DNA of 64,000 nucleotides from Brachyhypopomus gauderio (GCF_052324685.1 NC_135212.1:6080778-6144777), one strand, 5' to 3'; positions 50,190 through 63,346 are shown, counted from the stretch's first letter. Translations and numbers: made by a program. The notes: a model not told the origin generated them from the letters alone.

Positions 50190-53100
50190 AAACCTGAGGT
50201 GCTGAGTCAAAATGCATCTGGAGACTGAATTCAGTCAGGCCATAAATAACGGTCTGATTTGGATTAGGTCAAGATGTGCTCGAGGAATGTGGTCAAACAT
50301 GATGTGTGAGAAAGAGTATAAAGGGAGTTAATCCATAGCAGACTCCAGACACACAGGCCTGGTGCGTGAAGACATCAGACATCCATCCACACTGTGCCAT
50401 CTTCAGGGGAAAAAGAGGCGAAAGTACCTTTTGACCTCTCACCCTGACCAAGATGTGTATCACATGCTAGATTTAAATGGCAACAACACTCACATTTAAA
50501 ATCCAACATGGCCTGATTTACAGCCTGAACAATCAACATCGGCAGAGGTGACGCACCAGTTCACAAACACAGACATAAACACTAACTTTACTTTCCAATG
50601 ATTATTTACTATCTTGTCCAGAGTCCTACAATGGATGGAAAATATCTCACCAGAAGAAAATGCAACTATTACAGATTATATCGAAAACCAAAAAAAAAAA
50701 AAAAGGAATTTCAAAGACAGAACGGCTGTCAATAATCAGTCCACAAGAATAATGGATATTATGGATATGGATTGTTGATGAAGTGTTTGAAGTATGTAAG
50801 AAAACATCTTGATGAAGTTGTGTCTAGTTAGTGTGTGTTACACAGTATGTTTCGTGACCATGCATGCGAATGTACCTCTGGAGATAATCGAACTCCAGGT
50901 GTCTTTACTGGGGGTTAATTCAAATCACATGCTGGAAATTTTAGAATGTGCAAAATATATTTCCCTTACACTATAAACAGCTAGATTCTTCACATTCTGA
51001 GAGGACGGGCTCAAAGCACTCAAAACCAGCAGTGCTGTTAACCCCCGCGCGGATGGAAGTGTCATGGCGTGGCGTGGTCCAGTGCCTGACCTCCACAGAT
51101 CTTCTTCACATGCCAATATCGAGCTTAAAATAGTCATTTGCTTCCCTGCTCACACAGCAGGGTTGTCATGATCGCTTTGATCAACGATAGCACATGACCA
51201 GTAACATGTTTCCAGACAACATGAAGAAGTGCCAGACAACATGAATAAGTCATCAGATTGTGGGATTAAATGGTCGGGTGAACTGTCTAATGACTGAACC
51301 CATATCTGGAGTACCACACTGCTTCATAATTACCTTAGGAAAAAGCTGTTAGGACACATAAGCTTTCAAACTGAAAATTGTGTGGCCCATCAAAATTTCT
51401 GTGTTAATGAAATGTTTTTATGTCATGCTTTTCTGACAGATTGAGTGCAGATTAAACAACGTCTTCCACTAAACTGCAGTGAGGATTCATAGTAGAAAGT
51501 GTGTTTTTTTTTATATGGATCCAGTCATAATATGTGCCTTGAATCATGCATATTGAAATAATTCCATTCAAAGCCTCACAACCCCATCAAGACCCCTCTA
51601 ACAACCTGGCTTTACAGTTTACAGGCATTTACAGTTTACAAACATTTTGATGACATCAACATTTTCACAGCATATCTTATAAGTAAATGTAACTTAAGGC
51701 ACAATTGGACAAATTACACCTAAAAATATTCACCTGGTAATCATATTTGTGCAGGCCTTGTGAAATATCAGATTATGTCAAGGTTCTGATGAAAACCAGA
51801 GGTCACAGGTTGGGACAAAATCATATTCCCTTTTTTCCCATATTCCCTTGTACGCGACTCAGTATCCTACAATAAAAACGTTTTAAAGTATTTTTAGTTT
51901 ATCTTCCACTCTCACCTAGGAAGGTAACTAATTTATGTTTAGATAAACATTATCAAATATTTATAAAAATTTTGAGGTATTTTTTGTCTTTCCCTTGTGT
52001 CAAAGGATTTGTTATCCATGATGAAGTAAATGAAACAATTTCCTGACTGGCACACTGAGAGGAAGTGAAGTCCCACTCCCTTCTGCACTGAAATGAAGCG
52101 TCAGGGTAATTAAGTGGACTAGAGTGCTTAGAGACACATGACTGGGGTACATTATTAACCAAATGGAGTAACTGGACCTCTGGGTCTGGCACACAGGGTC
52201 AAACACCAAACATGTGCATTCAAACCTCCCTAATATGTAATATTAGCCATATTCATCTTCTGTAGATGTGACTGCATTTCCCAGCATTAAGGCAAAAATC
52301 CTATTTTTGATTTTCTTGATGAATTTAAGGTGCTATAATTTAATTAATTATTTATTAAGTTACACAACATTAGATGAGTCAAATTAGATAGGTCAAGACA
52401 GTCAGTTTCCATGAACAATTATAGTAAATTCATAAAGCAAATAAACCTGAATTTAAAAATGAAACTCAGTTTTCCAAGAGGGTGAGGTATTGAGTACATA
52501 TTTTGAATAATAATGAATATGACATCTGACCTCTGAACTGTTTTGCAGCACATCGTCCATGGCTGTGAACATGTTGCATGGTGTTTGTCACTGACCTCAC
52601 CTTCTCCTGAAATGCCATTGTTCATAGTGGCAGGTGAAAACATGACACAGCATCAGACCAAAAAAATGCTCATTAATGTCAACACCATCTAGAACTTTCA
52701 CAGGTGCCTCATATAAGGAGCGTGGAACAGAACTGGTATAATGGTACACACTATAACTGATATAATGGTATACACTATAACTGTGCCCTTCAAAGGAAAA
52801 CAGGGGTCTGAAAACAAAGATCATATCCAGAGGTAGACAGTCCCTATCCAGATGGGATCATGTTTGAATTTCCTAGAATTCTTGCTAAAGACATTAATTC
52901 CAGGGCACAAGATTTCCATGATGTCACATCCTGTCAGACACCTAACTGACTCCGTCTGTGACTGCCCGTCTGGTTTAATTTTAGATTAAGCGGAACAATT
53001 GTTGACCAGTGTAAGCTGTGACATACCCGGAACTGTGTGTCATCAAAACACCAAGCAACAGGCGTGTAGATAAAATGCCAAGATGAATTGGGCTTAAAGT

Positions 53101-54505
53101 GATTCCAGAGAAGCAAACAGTCTCGCAGTGATGTGACATGACTCAAAAGCAGAAACAAAATGAAAGATATAAGGGACACGTGATCAGAACACCTTCACAG
53201 AGTCTGTGTTCATGTTCCTCAGGTTGCCCTCTAAGCGCTGTTTTTGAGTCAGAAGGACCTGACAGCCAAATTCCAGTGTGAACTAATGGGTCGGTGTTAC
53301 TGTGAACACGAGTGCCATGCGTTTTCAAGAACACCTGAGGCGCCGCTGTTTTCCTAGAAAGCTCCCCAGCACAGATGGACCAGGTGACATTCTGTGTGTC
53401 ATGGGACATCAGACACACCAGGGGACACTTTGATTATTGAAGTAGTCAGCATGGAGCAGTAGGTGACCTGTGGTGGACTTGGTGATCTGGGACTGAAAGA
53501 AGGTGTGTGTGTTTGCTGAGAGACGTGGTGTAGAGGCAGCTCATCCTCAGAGGTGAACACCACAAGGAAAGCAGCTTCATGACCTCTTCCATGGTAATGC
53601 AGAGAAGCAGACACAGCTCACTGGTCTGACAGGGACATGACTTCTGTCACACTACCTGATTTAAACATTATCCAAAGAGCCCAGTGTTACATCACAGGGA
53701 CACAATTTAGATGTTTGTGCAAGTTACTTACAGAAAGCAGTGATTGTGTACAAACCAGAGATGAGCTATTCCACTGTTTTGAGTTTAATACATGGTGTGA
53801 GGTATTTCGTAGGCACACTAAATCAACATTTAGTGCAAGGCAAACCTGGGGTTGTAAACCAGTGTGAGACTTTTCATTTTAATCAGGCCTGTTCCGTATC
53901 CTCAGCAGGAAGCTTACATAGTTGGTCCATGTCAGAAGTGATATTGATAAGCAAATGAATAAAACGTGACAATTTTGTCTTTAACGTAAAAGATTTTGTC
54001 TTTAACGTAACAAAAATCAGGACAGTCGGGACCCCTTCTTTGGCGATGGGAGGGATGTGAAAACAAACTGCCCGGCTCACGGTATTTGTAATAAGTACAT
54101 TTACAGCAGGGTTTCCAAGTTCCCTGGAACCTCAAAACAGCCAGAAACAGCTGAGTGATTCATGTCTAACAGGAAGAGCTGGGCTTGCTCTGTTTACCTG
54201 GGAGGCAGGTGATGTTGTAGCCTCTAATCCCCCATTCCATACGGGTATGGTTCACTCTTGCAGGAACCTGCATGAATCACTCTCAGGAGCAGAGTGAGCT
54301 ACACCCATCACCTCCAATGATGCTGTTGATCTTCCAGAGTAAGTAATGTTCATCTCAAATTATACTGTATCCTTCATGCAGTTGGATTAAGAAGCACACC
54401 AAGGCATCCTCTTCATATGTTATGTGACTATGGTCAGAATCTGTCCTGTTCGTTCAGTCACATACAAACATTCAGGAGGACACACAGACACAGAGGGGGC
54501 AATCT
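50190..54505. other. Intergenic, no gene seen
   Basis: About 4.3 kb in which I recognise no exon on either strand and no clear repeat family. Confidence 0.45.
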
Positions 54506-54511
54506 CTGCTG

Positions 54512-54525
54512 TCACCAGAGGGCGC
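54512..54525 (+). promoter_or_regulatory. CTCF-like motif upstream of ADM
   Basis: tcaccagagggcgc fits the CTCF core CCASYAGRKGGCRS at all but the first base. It lies about 1.5 kb before the ADM TATA box. From here to 56.0 kb no gene was seen. Confidence 0.45.
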
Positions 54526-56061
54526 TGTTTGGACAGCGCCATCACGAGGCTTCAACAAATGCCACTTGCTCACATTAAGCTGCATAGGACTCTAATGGAA
54601 TCAAGAACAGAGAACACTCTGTCCTACTGTATCCAAACGGTCATTTGTCACTTTACACCCGGAGTGTGCTGCTTGTTGAACTAGCAGTGGCCCAGGACAG
54701 CTCAGCTGGTAGGAAGACTGGCTAGACTGCAGGGAGAACAGAAAGATGAGGTCAATAGATGTTTTGATTCCAAACACAATCTTCATATGATGTGACCTAA
54801 AACTGCCACTGCCTCATCTAGAAGGAAACAGTGATGGATCTGCACTCATTTTTCTCTTTATTAAGAAGTCAAAGAGGGAAAATAAGATCTGGATGTTTAA
54901 TGGCTCCAAAGAACGCGTTCCCAGCACGGAGAGACCGTTTCATCAGATATTTGAAGAATTCCCAGAGAGATATGAGGTAGTTAACGTGATGTTGCCATGG
55001 CCACAAGAGACTCAAGGCTTATTTGCAATTCTATGTTAGTGACCTCCTTTCCAAGGTGCCCAAGTAGGTCACTAACACCAGTGTACTGGAACACTAAACA
55101 CTAAAAGGTACAGAGATTGTAAACAGGTGTCAAAACTCCAGCAGAGCTGTTCTTCAAAGCTAAGGACCCACTCCAGGCATAGAGGCACAGACAAATCTGC
55201 TTCTGCATTGCTGTCAGATGGCCCCTTCACAAAGGTGCTGATGGGAGAATTTACACCCTGTTTTAACAGTCTCTACCATGACGGTGTCCATACTCTAAAC
55301 TGAGCATAGCATACAACCCTTACCTCACATAAACAACTTTAAGGATGAGCTAACAGCTAACACCTTGGAAAGTGTTGATGAGATGGAAACCGGTTTCAAA
55401 AACAGGATTTATGAAACTTTGGAATGGGCAAAGCAGCATCAGTACTGGTGTTGAAGAATTGCTTCACGATTGTCACTTTATTTGTTCAAATGTTTTTTTT
55501 TAACAGTAACATGTCTGTATATGTTCCTAAATCATTTTGCATGGCGAGCAGGTGTCAGATTAGCTGTTCTGGAAATAGTAATAGTAAACCCACATTCCTT
55601 ACGTTTTTGCAGAGTGTGTAGGTGGCTGGAATGTGAAGTCATTATGCCACCATCAGCTGAAATGGATTCTGGATTACCAATTAAGTCATGCATCCCATAT
55701 TCACAGCAGGAGGGCCATTATTAAGATTTTATGGAGTAGTGTTATTCAGGCATATCTTTCTATTTAGTAGACAGCACTGAAATATGCGGTTCTAATTTAG
55801 GCTGTCCAGTTCTCTGACATTCGCTGTCTTCATAGACCAAACAACAAAATAACAGAATTTGAAATGAATTATGACACATGGCAGTTATGGGAGTTATTTT
55901 AATAATGTTGAAAATAAAACAAGAATCTCTTTGAGATGCTCTCACTGGAACACACTTTGTCTCCATAAGACAGGACAAGTCAGGTTATTGGTTAGTTTAC
56001 CATGGGGATGTGGCTGACTGTCACTCATGCTAAGACCCGCCTCCTCCCACCCCCCATAAAG

Positions 56062-56068
56062 TATAAAA
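56062..56068 (+). promoter_or_regulatory. TATA box of the adrenomedullin gene
   Basis: tataaaa in a C-rich context; transcription should start near 56093. The inferred noncoding first exon ends with cttctcag/gtatgt at 56278 and includes a (CA)n run (56131-56171). Confidence 0.7.
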
Positions 56069-56128
56069 GCTTCCAGGTCTCCCTTTTGGACTCAGAACAC
56101 TGGTAGTGTCAGAGCTGCATCCTTATCT

Positions 56129-56175
<47 letters not shown>

Positions 56176-56758
56176 GGACATAATTTGGGAATACCTACTT
56201 CTCTGGACCCTCCCTCAGTACTGTGTCAGAAGTCAGAAGTTCAGTTCTTAATTCCCACTCAACAGCAGACCTTCTCAGGTATGTACAGTTGGAATGCTGC
56301 TCAGATTCTTGTCACTGGATTTTTTTTTCTGCATTTACTCAAAAGTCCATGTCTATTAAAAACTTGGCTTAACAGCGTGAGACAGCGCTCGTGTGCCCCC
56401 AGCACAGGCGTGTGGTATCTGGGCATCCCTGGCCTCCACAGTCTCTCCCCAGTCACAGCCACCAGAACGCTTCATATCTCAGCTAGACTCAGCCTGTGAA
56501 ATGCTGATAAGTGAAGATAAGACTTGGGTGCAGGTTAGATTTCGGTGCAGATTAGGTTCGGGTGCAGATTAGACTAGGTATTTAGATTAGGTTTGGGTTC
56601 GGATTAGATTTGGGCATGGATAAGAGTTGGGTGCAGATTAGAGATGTCTATTTTGGGAGGAACTGTGCAGTTCTTTAGAAAGTTGTCATATTGTGAATAT
56701 GTTTTTAAATGTTAAACAGCTAACGGAAAGCAACCTCTCTCCACAGGCTGAAGGCAAA

Positions 56759-57413
56759 ATGAAGCTGTTTCTGCATGATGTTCTGCTATGGTCTTTGCTG
56801 GCCACGCTCGTGCCCTGTGCTATATGTGCACCACTTGATCTGACCTCTGAGGAAAGTATCAGGTATGTCAGTGCGTTATGGTTTTAATTAATTCATAAAT
56901 TTTTTGAACATGTCTCACTCTTTTCAATATTGATCCTGGTGTCTGCTGGTCTTTGTGTACCAGTGTGGAGAATCCCTGTGTGCCCAAGGAGAGTTGGAGA
57001 GATTCAGCAGAATTCCTACCACAGAGCAACGAGACAGAGGTGCTGTCAGCACACCACAGGTAGGGTCCCTCCGTCACTCACTGCGAACACCCAATCACCA
57101 CCCTTGCTGAATGACGTAGGAGAATATGTAGTAGAATTTCTTTCTTCCTTTTTCCAGTGCTCAGTTGAGTGAACGAGTGAAGCGTGGATGTAACCTCATC
57201 ACCTGTTTGGTGCATGACCTGGCCCACCGCATCAACCAGACTCCCAAGGGAATGAACAGCGCCCCCCCAGAGAAGATTAGCCCCCAGGGCTACGGCCGGC
57301 GTCGGAGGCGTTCACTCTCTCAGCTCCCCGCCCCTCAGGGCCACGGAGGGGGCCGCCTCAGGCAGCTCTGGCTCCACGCCCAGAGGCGTAGCTGGCCTCA
57401 AACACAGACTTAA
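56759..57413 (+). CDS. adm: Adrenomedullin-family prohormone (complete)
   Basis: Secreted vasoactive peptide precursor acting through CLR/RAMP receptors. Coding exons 56759-56862, 56964-57059, 57158-57413; 151 aa, shorter than mammalian preproADM. A noncoding exon (about 56093-56278) and an acceptor at 56746 precede the ATG. Signal peptide MKLFLHDVLLWSLLATLVPC, cleaved near AICA (about residue 24). Dibasic KR (75-76) lies directly before GCNLITC, a six-residue disulfide ring (C78-C83); LVHDLAHRI follows. The peptide ends ISPQGY with Gly113 as amide donor and five Arg for cleavage, the adrenomedullin hallmark. If cleaved at KR the mature peptide is 36 residues (77-112), without the N-terminal extension of human ADM. 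No PAMP-like amidated peptide is visible in the N-terminal part. The ring NLIT differs from the mammalian RFGT, so this may be the second teleost ADM1-type paralogue (AM4/admb). Confidence 0.92.
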
Positions 57414-58375
57414 ACACCAACCTGCGGTTTGTCCTGAGCCTTTCTCCTCCTGTCGGCTCAGTGTGGTGAAATGCTACTGACGCCTTCTTTGCTCAACTTT
57501 TAGGGTGTTCTCTCCAGACACAAAGGTGGGGGGACAACCGCTATACCTCCATCCAGCTGCGTCTATTTTCTCCACCTTTTATCAGAGATACAGGACTGAG
57601 GACTCGGAGAGAAGGAGTGTTTGTAGGGGGGGTTTGGCTGGACCTGTCCCTTAATACGGGGGAGGCAGGAGTTTCACTGAGACAAGAGGGAGGGGTGGAG
57701 GTGAAGTGGGTGTGAGTGAGTGGTGTAGCAGATAGTGGATCCGTTCTGGGTGCATGAGACTGGGATACTCCTCGTCCTTCAGGAGCTGTCAGACTTGACA
57801 AGGCTCTCTTCTCTCCACGTAGGACGGACGTCTGCTCCAACCCTTTGCAGGAGCAATGGGTTTAGCCAGGACTCTGTCAACATCTCTGGGGCTTCCAGCA
57901 AGAGGAAAAAGAACATGGAGGAACACAAAGCTAAAACAATCGTCACCAATTAAGCCCCACAGAGGAAATGCACAGGATGATGAGATCTTTGTGAAAGATG
58001 GATGTGACCCGCTCAAACACTAATATCTGGCATAGGAGGGTGTTTATATACTTGAAGCTAAATTTGTATATAATAAGGGAAATGTGCAATACTTTTTTTG
58101 CAGTACTTTATATATTTCATCATTTATGTCTATAAAATTGTAAAATATTATGTATGCTACAGATTCATATATTTATACATTCCATAATGTACTTATAATC
58201 TTGAGATTAAGCTATTTTTATACATTAAATGAAATGGGTATTGTATATTGTAATAATTGCCATGGTGAAATACAATACTTAACCAGTGCTTTCATATGTT
58301 TTAGGGATACAAAATATTGTAAAACATTGTGAATTCAAATCATATGATCAACTATTAAACAGATGCAAGACAAAG
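57414..58375 (+). terminator. ADM 3' UTR and poly(A) signal
   Basis: About 0.95 kb, becoming strongly AT-rich, with several ATTTAT/TTTATA words that could act as AU-rich instability elements. The variant signal ATTAAA at 58354-58359 is the best poly(A) candidate. Frames near 57541-57953 are not conserved proteins. Confidence 0.5.
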
Positions 58376-58731
58376 ACCAAATGTCCTTTTGTGGTTTCTT
58401 TATATCAACAGATACAAATATGATTTAAATTTAAATTTAGGTTTTGTGATCAATGGAAAAATATAAAAGGACACGGAACCCATTTGCTGCTTAATATATG
58501 CAAGAAGGCAGCTATCATATCATATGATCACCTGAAAAAATTATATAGTGTAGTACAATTTACAATACATGTAAAGTACAGCCAGAAAAACATACAGTAA
58601 ATAAAACTAGATAAATTACAGAAGTATGTTGTAGTAAGTATATAAAATTAAAAAATCCGAGTTTGCGCAGAAAAAGCACAGGTTGATGACAACCCTCATT
58701 CGAAGCCATTTGAGTTCATTTCCAGTATTGT

Positions 58732-58747
58732 GCTGCCATCTAATGGC
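58732..58747 (-). promoter_or_regulatory. CTCF-like motif downstream of ADM, minus strand
   Basis: The reverse complement reads gccattagatggcagc, one mismatch from the CTCF core. Confidence 0.35.
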
Positions 58748-59027
58748 AAAAAAAACTGAACTCAGAAATGTTTCACCCAACCGTCATTCCGTTATCTGCG
58801 AGTGTCAGATATAAAGGTCTGTCTGAAGCCATGATAAGACATTTTAACATATATTTGAATGTACATGTAGTAATCTAACTCTCTGAAATTATCCGACCAA
58901 TCAAAAGGTTAGGAGTGAAATAATAGTTAATAGTAACTGTAGTAATATATTAATATCGAAGCGGGGTAAAACAAAAATTGGTTTTTCAAATTTTGTGTGT
59001 AACTACCTCAGTAGTCCAAGTATTTGG

Positions 59028-59041
59028 CCACTAGAGGGCGC
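59028..59041 (+). promoter_or_regulatory. CTCF-like motif downstream of ADM
   Basis: ccactagagggcgc is a full match to the CTCF core CCASYAGRKGGCRS. Confidence 0.5.
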
Positions 59042-59044
59042 ACA

Positions 59045-60158
59045 CTACGTGCGGCAGTTTATTTTAGTGTCGATTTAACAGATTGATTATTGGCAAAAAC
59101 ATACAAAAATATCTAAAATGTATTTAACAGTTTTACAATCAGATTACAATTAAAATATTTTCATTTTTCATTAATAATTTTGCTCATTAGTCATTGTTCT
59201 TTGGAAGAAAACTAGATGGACGACGTCTGTGTGTATAAGTAATAACAAGCCCAGTCGGTTTGGGCTGGCAGGGTCGTGTGGTCACGAGGGCATGGTTCCT
59301 GTGGCAGAGACGTGGGAGAGAGGGCCTGCATCTGTTCTCCTCAACAGAGAAGTGAGTACTGTAGTTTCCACATAGCTCAACTCCACTGACATGTTACGTT
59401 AGTCATGTTCATAGCGACAGGAGTAATGTGAAGAGACTGCAAATGCTGGTCATTACAACACAAACAAAATCAACCGAACTCCTTAAAAATGAACTCCTTA
59501 AAAAAAACCAACAGTATCTACTCGGTAAGAAAGCTAAATACATAAGCATAATTTGGGAGAAAAACTGGAAAACCATTTGCAACCCAAAACAAAACACAAA
59601 TACAAAATTATCATACAAATGATTATCATTTAAGAATGAATAATCATACATTCCAAATCCATATATAGATCCAAAGATTCCCCAGAATGCTTCCATAATT
59701 AATAATTCATTGAGGCACATCTATTCAAAATTTTACTAATCAAGTAAAATAGTTTCACCAGAAGAGGCCTATCGTTTCTGGGAAAGGCCTCTGTAAACAG
59801 ACTCGTTAACAATCACGTCATGCCTATCAACAATAAACAGCCAGGAATGGGCGGAGTCCCAGGTGAGTTCTATTAAACATCCCTGGCCCCTTTTACCACT
59901 GCTTTCAAATGTAATTTTGGAAATATTTCAAAATGGTCAAATAGCAGACCAGATGAAAGATGTTCTCATTACTCTTTTCCTGAACCTGATAGAAACTTTG
60001 CTTAGTGCTCCAGCCTCATATCTTTAATCAATTCAGATATAAAAGTAACATGCAAATACCTGTCAATCAAGCTTGAATCCATAGTCTCAAGAATAATCAA
60101 CACAGAGGAAACTGGTTCCATAAAAGGCAGATACTCCTTGGTAACACATGAAGACTAT
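59045..60158. other. Intergenic, no gene seen
   Basis: AT-rich; no exon or repeat family recognised. Confidence 0.45.
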
Positions 60159-60439
60159 GTCCTGACCAGAGGTGGAAAGAGTACTGAAACATTGTAATTG
60201 AGTAAAAGTATCATTACTTTGCCTAAAATCTACTCAGAGTAAAAGTAAAATTACCCATCTCAAAATTTACTCGAGTAAAAGTACAAAATTACTTCATTTA
60301 AAATGTAATTTGAGTAAAAGTTACTTAGTTACTTTCAGTTATTTAATGCATGGATGAATCATGAACCAAATTCAGCACAAGTTGTTTTAATCGATTTCAA
60401 AGTGTATTTAAAAAAAAAAAAAATTTAAATGTGCCATAT

Positions 60440-60715
60440 TTTGTCAATTGTGATTTTTACACCCCAATCGAAATTTGTCCTCCGCATTTAACCCATCTGT
60501 GCAGTGAGAACACACACACACACACACTAGTGATTACTAGGGAGCTGTGGATCACACGTACCCAGAGCGGTGGGCAGCCCTAGCCCAGCGCCTGGGGAGC
60601 AGTTGGGGTTAGATGCCTTGCTCAAGGGCATCTCAGTCATGGCCTGCCTGGGAATCGAACCCACGACCCTCCGGTCACAAGACCAGTTCCCTAACCGCCA
60701 GGCCATGACTTTGCA
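60440..60715 (-). mobile_element. tRNA-derived SINE inside the hAT element
   Basis: On the minus strand the head reads gtcatggcctggcggttagg (A-box-like) then gtcgtgggttcgattccc (B box ggttcgattcc), followed by a body with a reverse-oriented ggcagccctagcccagcgcc. The head resembles the SINE at 16622. Ends approximate. Confidence 0.65.
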
Positions 60716-60899
60716 CATCCACACTTGCAAAAAGATCAGCTGGGCTCAGGAACATACTTCCTCACAGCACAAGGACAGTCACAACCTGTACCATAAAGTG
60801 CAAATAATTTTCAGTCCTATTGTCCAACGGACAACACTATGATAAGAATAAAGAAATTTAAATTACAAATTATTCAAAAAACAAAATGCACACAAAATT

Positions 60900-61250
60900 A
60901 TGTGTGCCACAAATCAAACTAAAATGCAAAAGGATTCCACTACTCACAATAAAATGCCCACAGGATCCCACATCAAAAATTAAAAAATGCCACAATTTAA
61001 AAGTAAGTGCTCACAGGATCCAACTATTCAAAATACAGTGCCCACCGGATCCTACTATTCACAATAAAATGCCCACAGGTTGCCACAACTCAAAATAAAA
61101 TATAAAATGACCACAGGATCCCACATCTCAAAATAAAACAAAATGCGTACAGGATTCCACTATTTAAAACACTCACAATATCCAACTATACAAAATACAG
61201 TGCCCACAGGATTCCACTTTTCACAATAATATGTCCACAGGATCCCACAG
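60900..61250. repeat. Degenerate tandem repeat inside the hAT element
   Basis: About nine copies of a unit with caaaataaaatgcccacagg and atccca, period roughly 35-40 bp. Confidence 0.75.
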
Positions 61251-61627
61251 AACCTGATAGATAGAAGATTTAAAGATAGAACAATCTCATCCTTTTGGAA
61301 AAAAAAGTGCACCAGTTTACGACCTGATTATGAGACAATGGAAAGGGTGCGCGCAAGGCAAGGCCACACAATTGGCTTTCAGTCCTGGGACTCCAAGTTT
61401 AAATTTCTGCCCACATTAAATTTTTCACCATCAATATTTTTTACTCAGTAATTTGAGGCCGTTCAAATGTAGTGAAGTAAAACTACTTGGGTCAAAATGT
61501 ATTCAAGTAAAAGTAAAAATTACACATTTCAAAAACTACTCAGAAAATTACAAATTACTCATAAAAAGTACTCAATTACAGTAATGTGAGTAAATGTAAT
61601 TAGTTACTTTCCACCCCTGGTCCTGAC

Positions 61628-61985
61628 AAACCTGTACAACAGCTCAGTGGGGAACCGTCAGGGCCCTCTACACCCTCTCAGAGGGCCTAAAATATTCTTA
61701 AAACAAAATTATATATAATATAATTTATCCAATTTTATTTTATCTACTTACAGTTTGACAATCGACATCTAAACAATTACAAAAATATACGCAAATAAAT
61801 TATTCACCCGTGTCTATTCAATCTGTGTTGGAAGGTGAGGGGTTAAGTTAAGTGGGAGCCTGTGAGCCTGTGTCTGTGACTTTGATGCCCGCTGTTCGTT
61901 TACAGAGGGCCTGGCAGTTATAATGGGAGCGGGCCAAGGTATAATGGTCACGGTTCACTACTGCAACAGCTACACCTTGGCCAGA
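61628..61985. other. Intergenic, no gene seen
   Basis: Unassigned AT-rich sequence leading into the 31-bp array. Confidence 0.4.
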
Positions 61986-62280
61986 TGTTAAGGCCTTTGA
62001 TAGAGGACATGGACTCTGTTAGGGCCTTTGATAGGGGACATGAACTCTGTTAAGGGCTTTGATAGTGGACATGAACTCTGTTATGCTTTTTGATAGAGGA
62101 CAGGGACTCTGTTAGGGCCTTTGATAGTGGACATGGACCCTGTTAGGGCTTTTTATAGTGGACATGGACTCTCTTAGGGCCTTTAATATTGGACATGGAC
62201 CCTGTTAGGGCCTTTGCTAGTGGACATGGACTCTGTTAAGGGCTTTGAAAGGGGATATGGAGTCTGTCAGGGCCTTTGAT

Positions 62281-63000
62281 TATCAGGGCTGGCTCGGATG
62301 CCACGCCTTCTACCTCCACAAGTCCTAGACTGAATCGGCGCAATCAGCAATGATCTGTTTCACCTATTGCCATGGCTTCTTAAGGAAGCTTGTGGAGACG
62401 GATCATTGCTGATTCGTTTTGGTCATGCTGGTACGTTTTCAGCCCTTCTCTGCTTTCTCTGCCATTACGCTGTGTTGTAAGGTGTCTCACCACCTTCCCC
62501 TCTCTTTTTTTGTTTCTCTTGTAATTCCTGTCACTTATTCAAGTTTCTATCTCCTGCACCGCTACTTGGCCTATCTCAAGTTTTCCTCCATCTGTTTCAC
62601 TTCCTATTTGTTATACATTTATTTTGGGAAGGTTTCGTTTGTTGCGGCTTTTTGCCTGCAGCCAGTTACTTTCCCTGGCGTTCTTGCTTTCGTTTTTACG
62701 TGACGAGTTTTTTCCGCGTCTTTTGAGTTGCCTTTGTTATTTTTCTCCCCTCTCTCTACGGGTGAGTTTTGCTTTGTATGCGTTGAGTTTTCCGCATCTT
62801 TTTGTGTTCTATTTTCTCCCGAGTGTTCACGGTTGAGTTTTCCACGTCATTTTGTGTTGGTGTTTTTGCCGCTGTGCGTGTGTGTGCTTTACTCTCGCAC
62901 TACTTCCATCACGGCTTAATGTGCCAGTTTGAGCCGGCACTTGGGTTCGTCTTTCAGTTTATTCACGTGGTGGTTATGTCACCATACCCACCACGTTACA
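62281..63000. mobile_element. Probable solo LTR, 720 bp
   Basis: The insert breaks a 31-bp array unit exactly after ttgat (62276-62280), and the array resumes with ttgat (63001-63005), a 5-bp target duplication as LTR retroelements make. The right end ccacgttaca ends CA as expected; the left starts tatcagggct (TA where TG is usual). No gag or pol. Orientation not determined. Confidence 0.5.
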
Positions 63001-63346
63001 TTGATAGTGGACATGGACTCTGTTAGGGCCTTTGATAGGGGACATGGACTCTGTTAAAGGCCTTTAATGGGGGACATGGACTCTGTTTAGGGCCTTTGAT
63101 AGGTAACATGGACTGTTTAGGGCCTTTGATAGGGGACATGGACTCTGTTTAGGGCCTTTGATAAGGGACATCAAACATATACAAACTTACTCTGTAGTCA
63201 TAAAAATAAAAATAGAGTATTGTTCTAAGTTTTAGATATCTTAAATATATTAATAGACATGTGATATTGCACAGAGAATGAAGATGAATGTAAAACAAGC
63301 TATGGGTATTATAATGCTGTGTAGATGTTCCAGTAATCACAGTGAG

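Larger units (their letters stand above)
60167..61619. mobile_element. hAT-like element, 1453 bp, with nested insert
   Basis: The left terminus is cagaggtggaaagagtact; the reverse complement of the right end is caggggtggaaagtaact. A perfect 8-bp target duplication, gtcctgac, lies at 60159-60166 and 61620-61627. Sub-terminal regions are full of gagtaaaagta/ttactc words in both orientations. No transposase reading frame; the interior is a SINE (about 60440-60715) plus a short tandem repeat (60900-61250). Confidence 0.88.

Noticed and set aside
59215..59352. Possible AMPD3 or other downstream-neighbour exon after ADM
   Set aside because: A donor-like gagaagtgagt is present but no frame resembles AMPD3 or another recognised protein.
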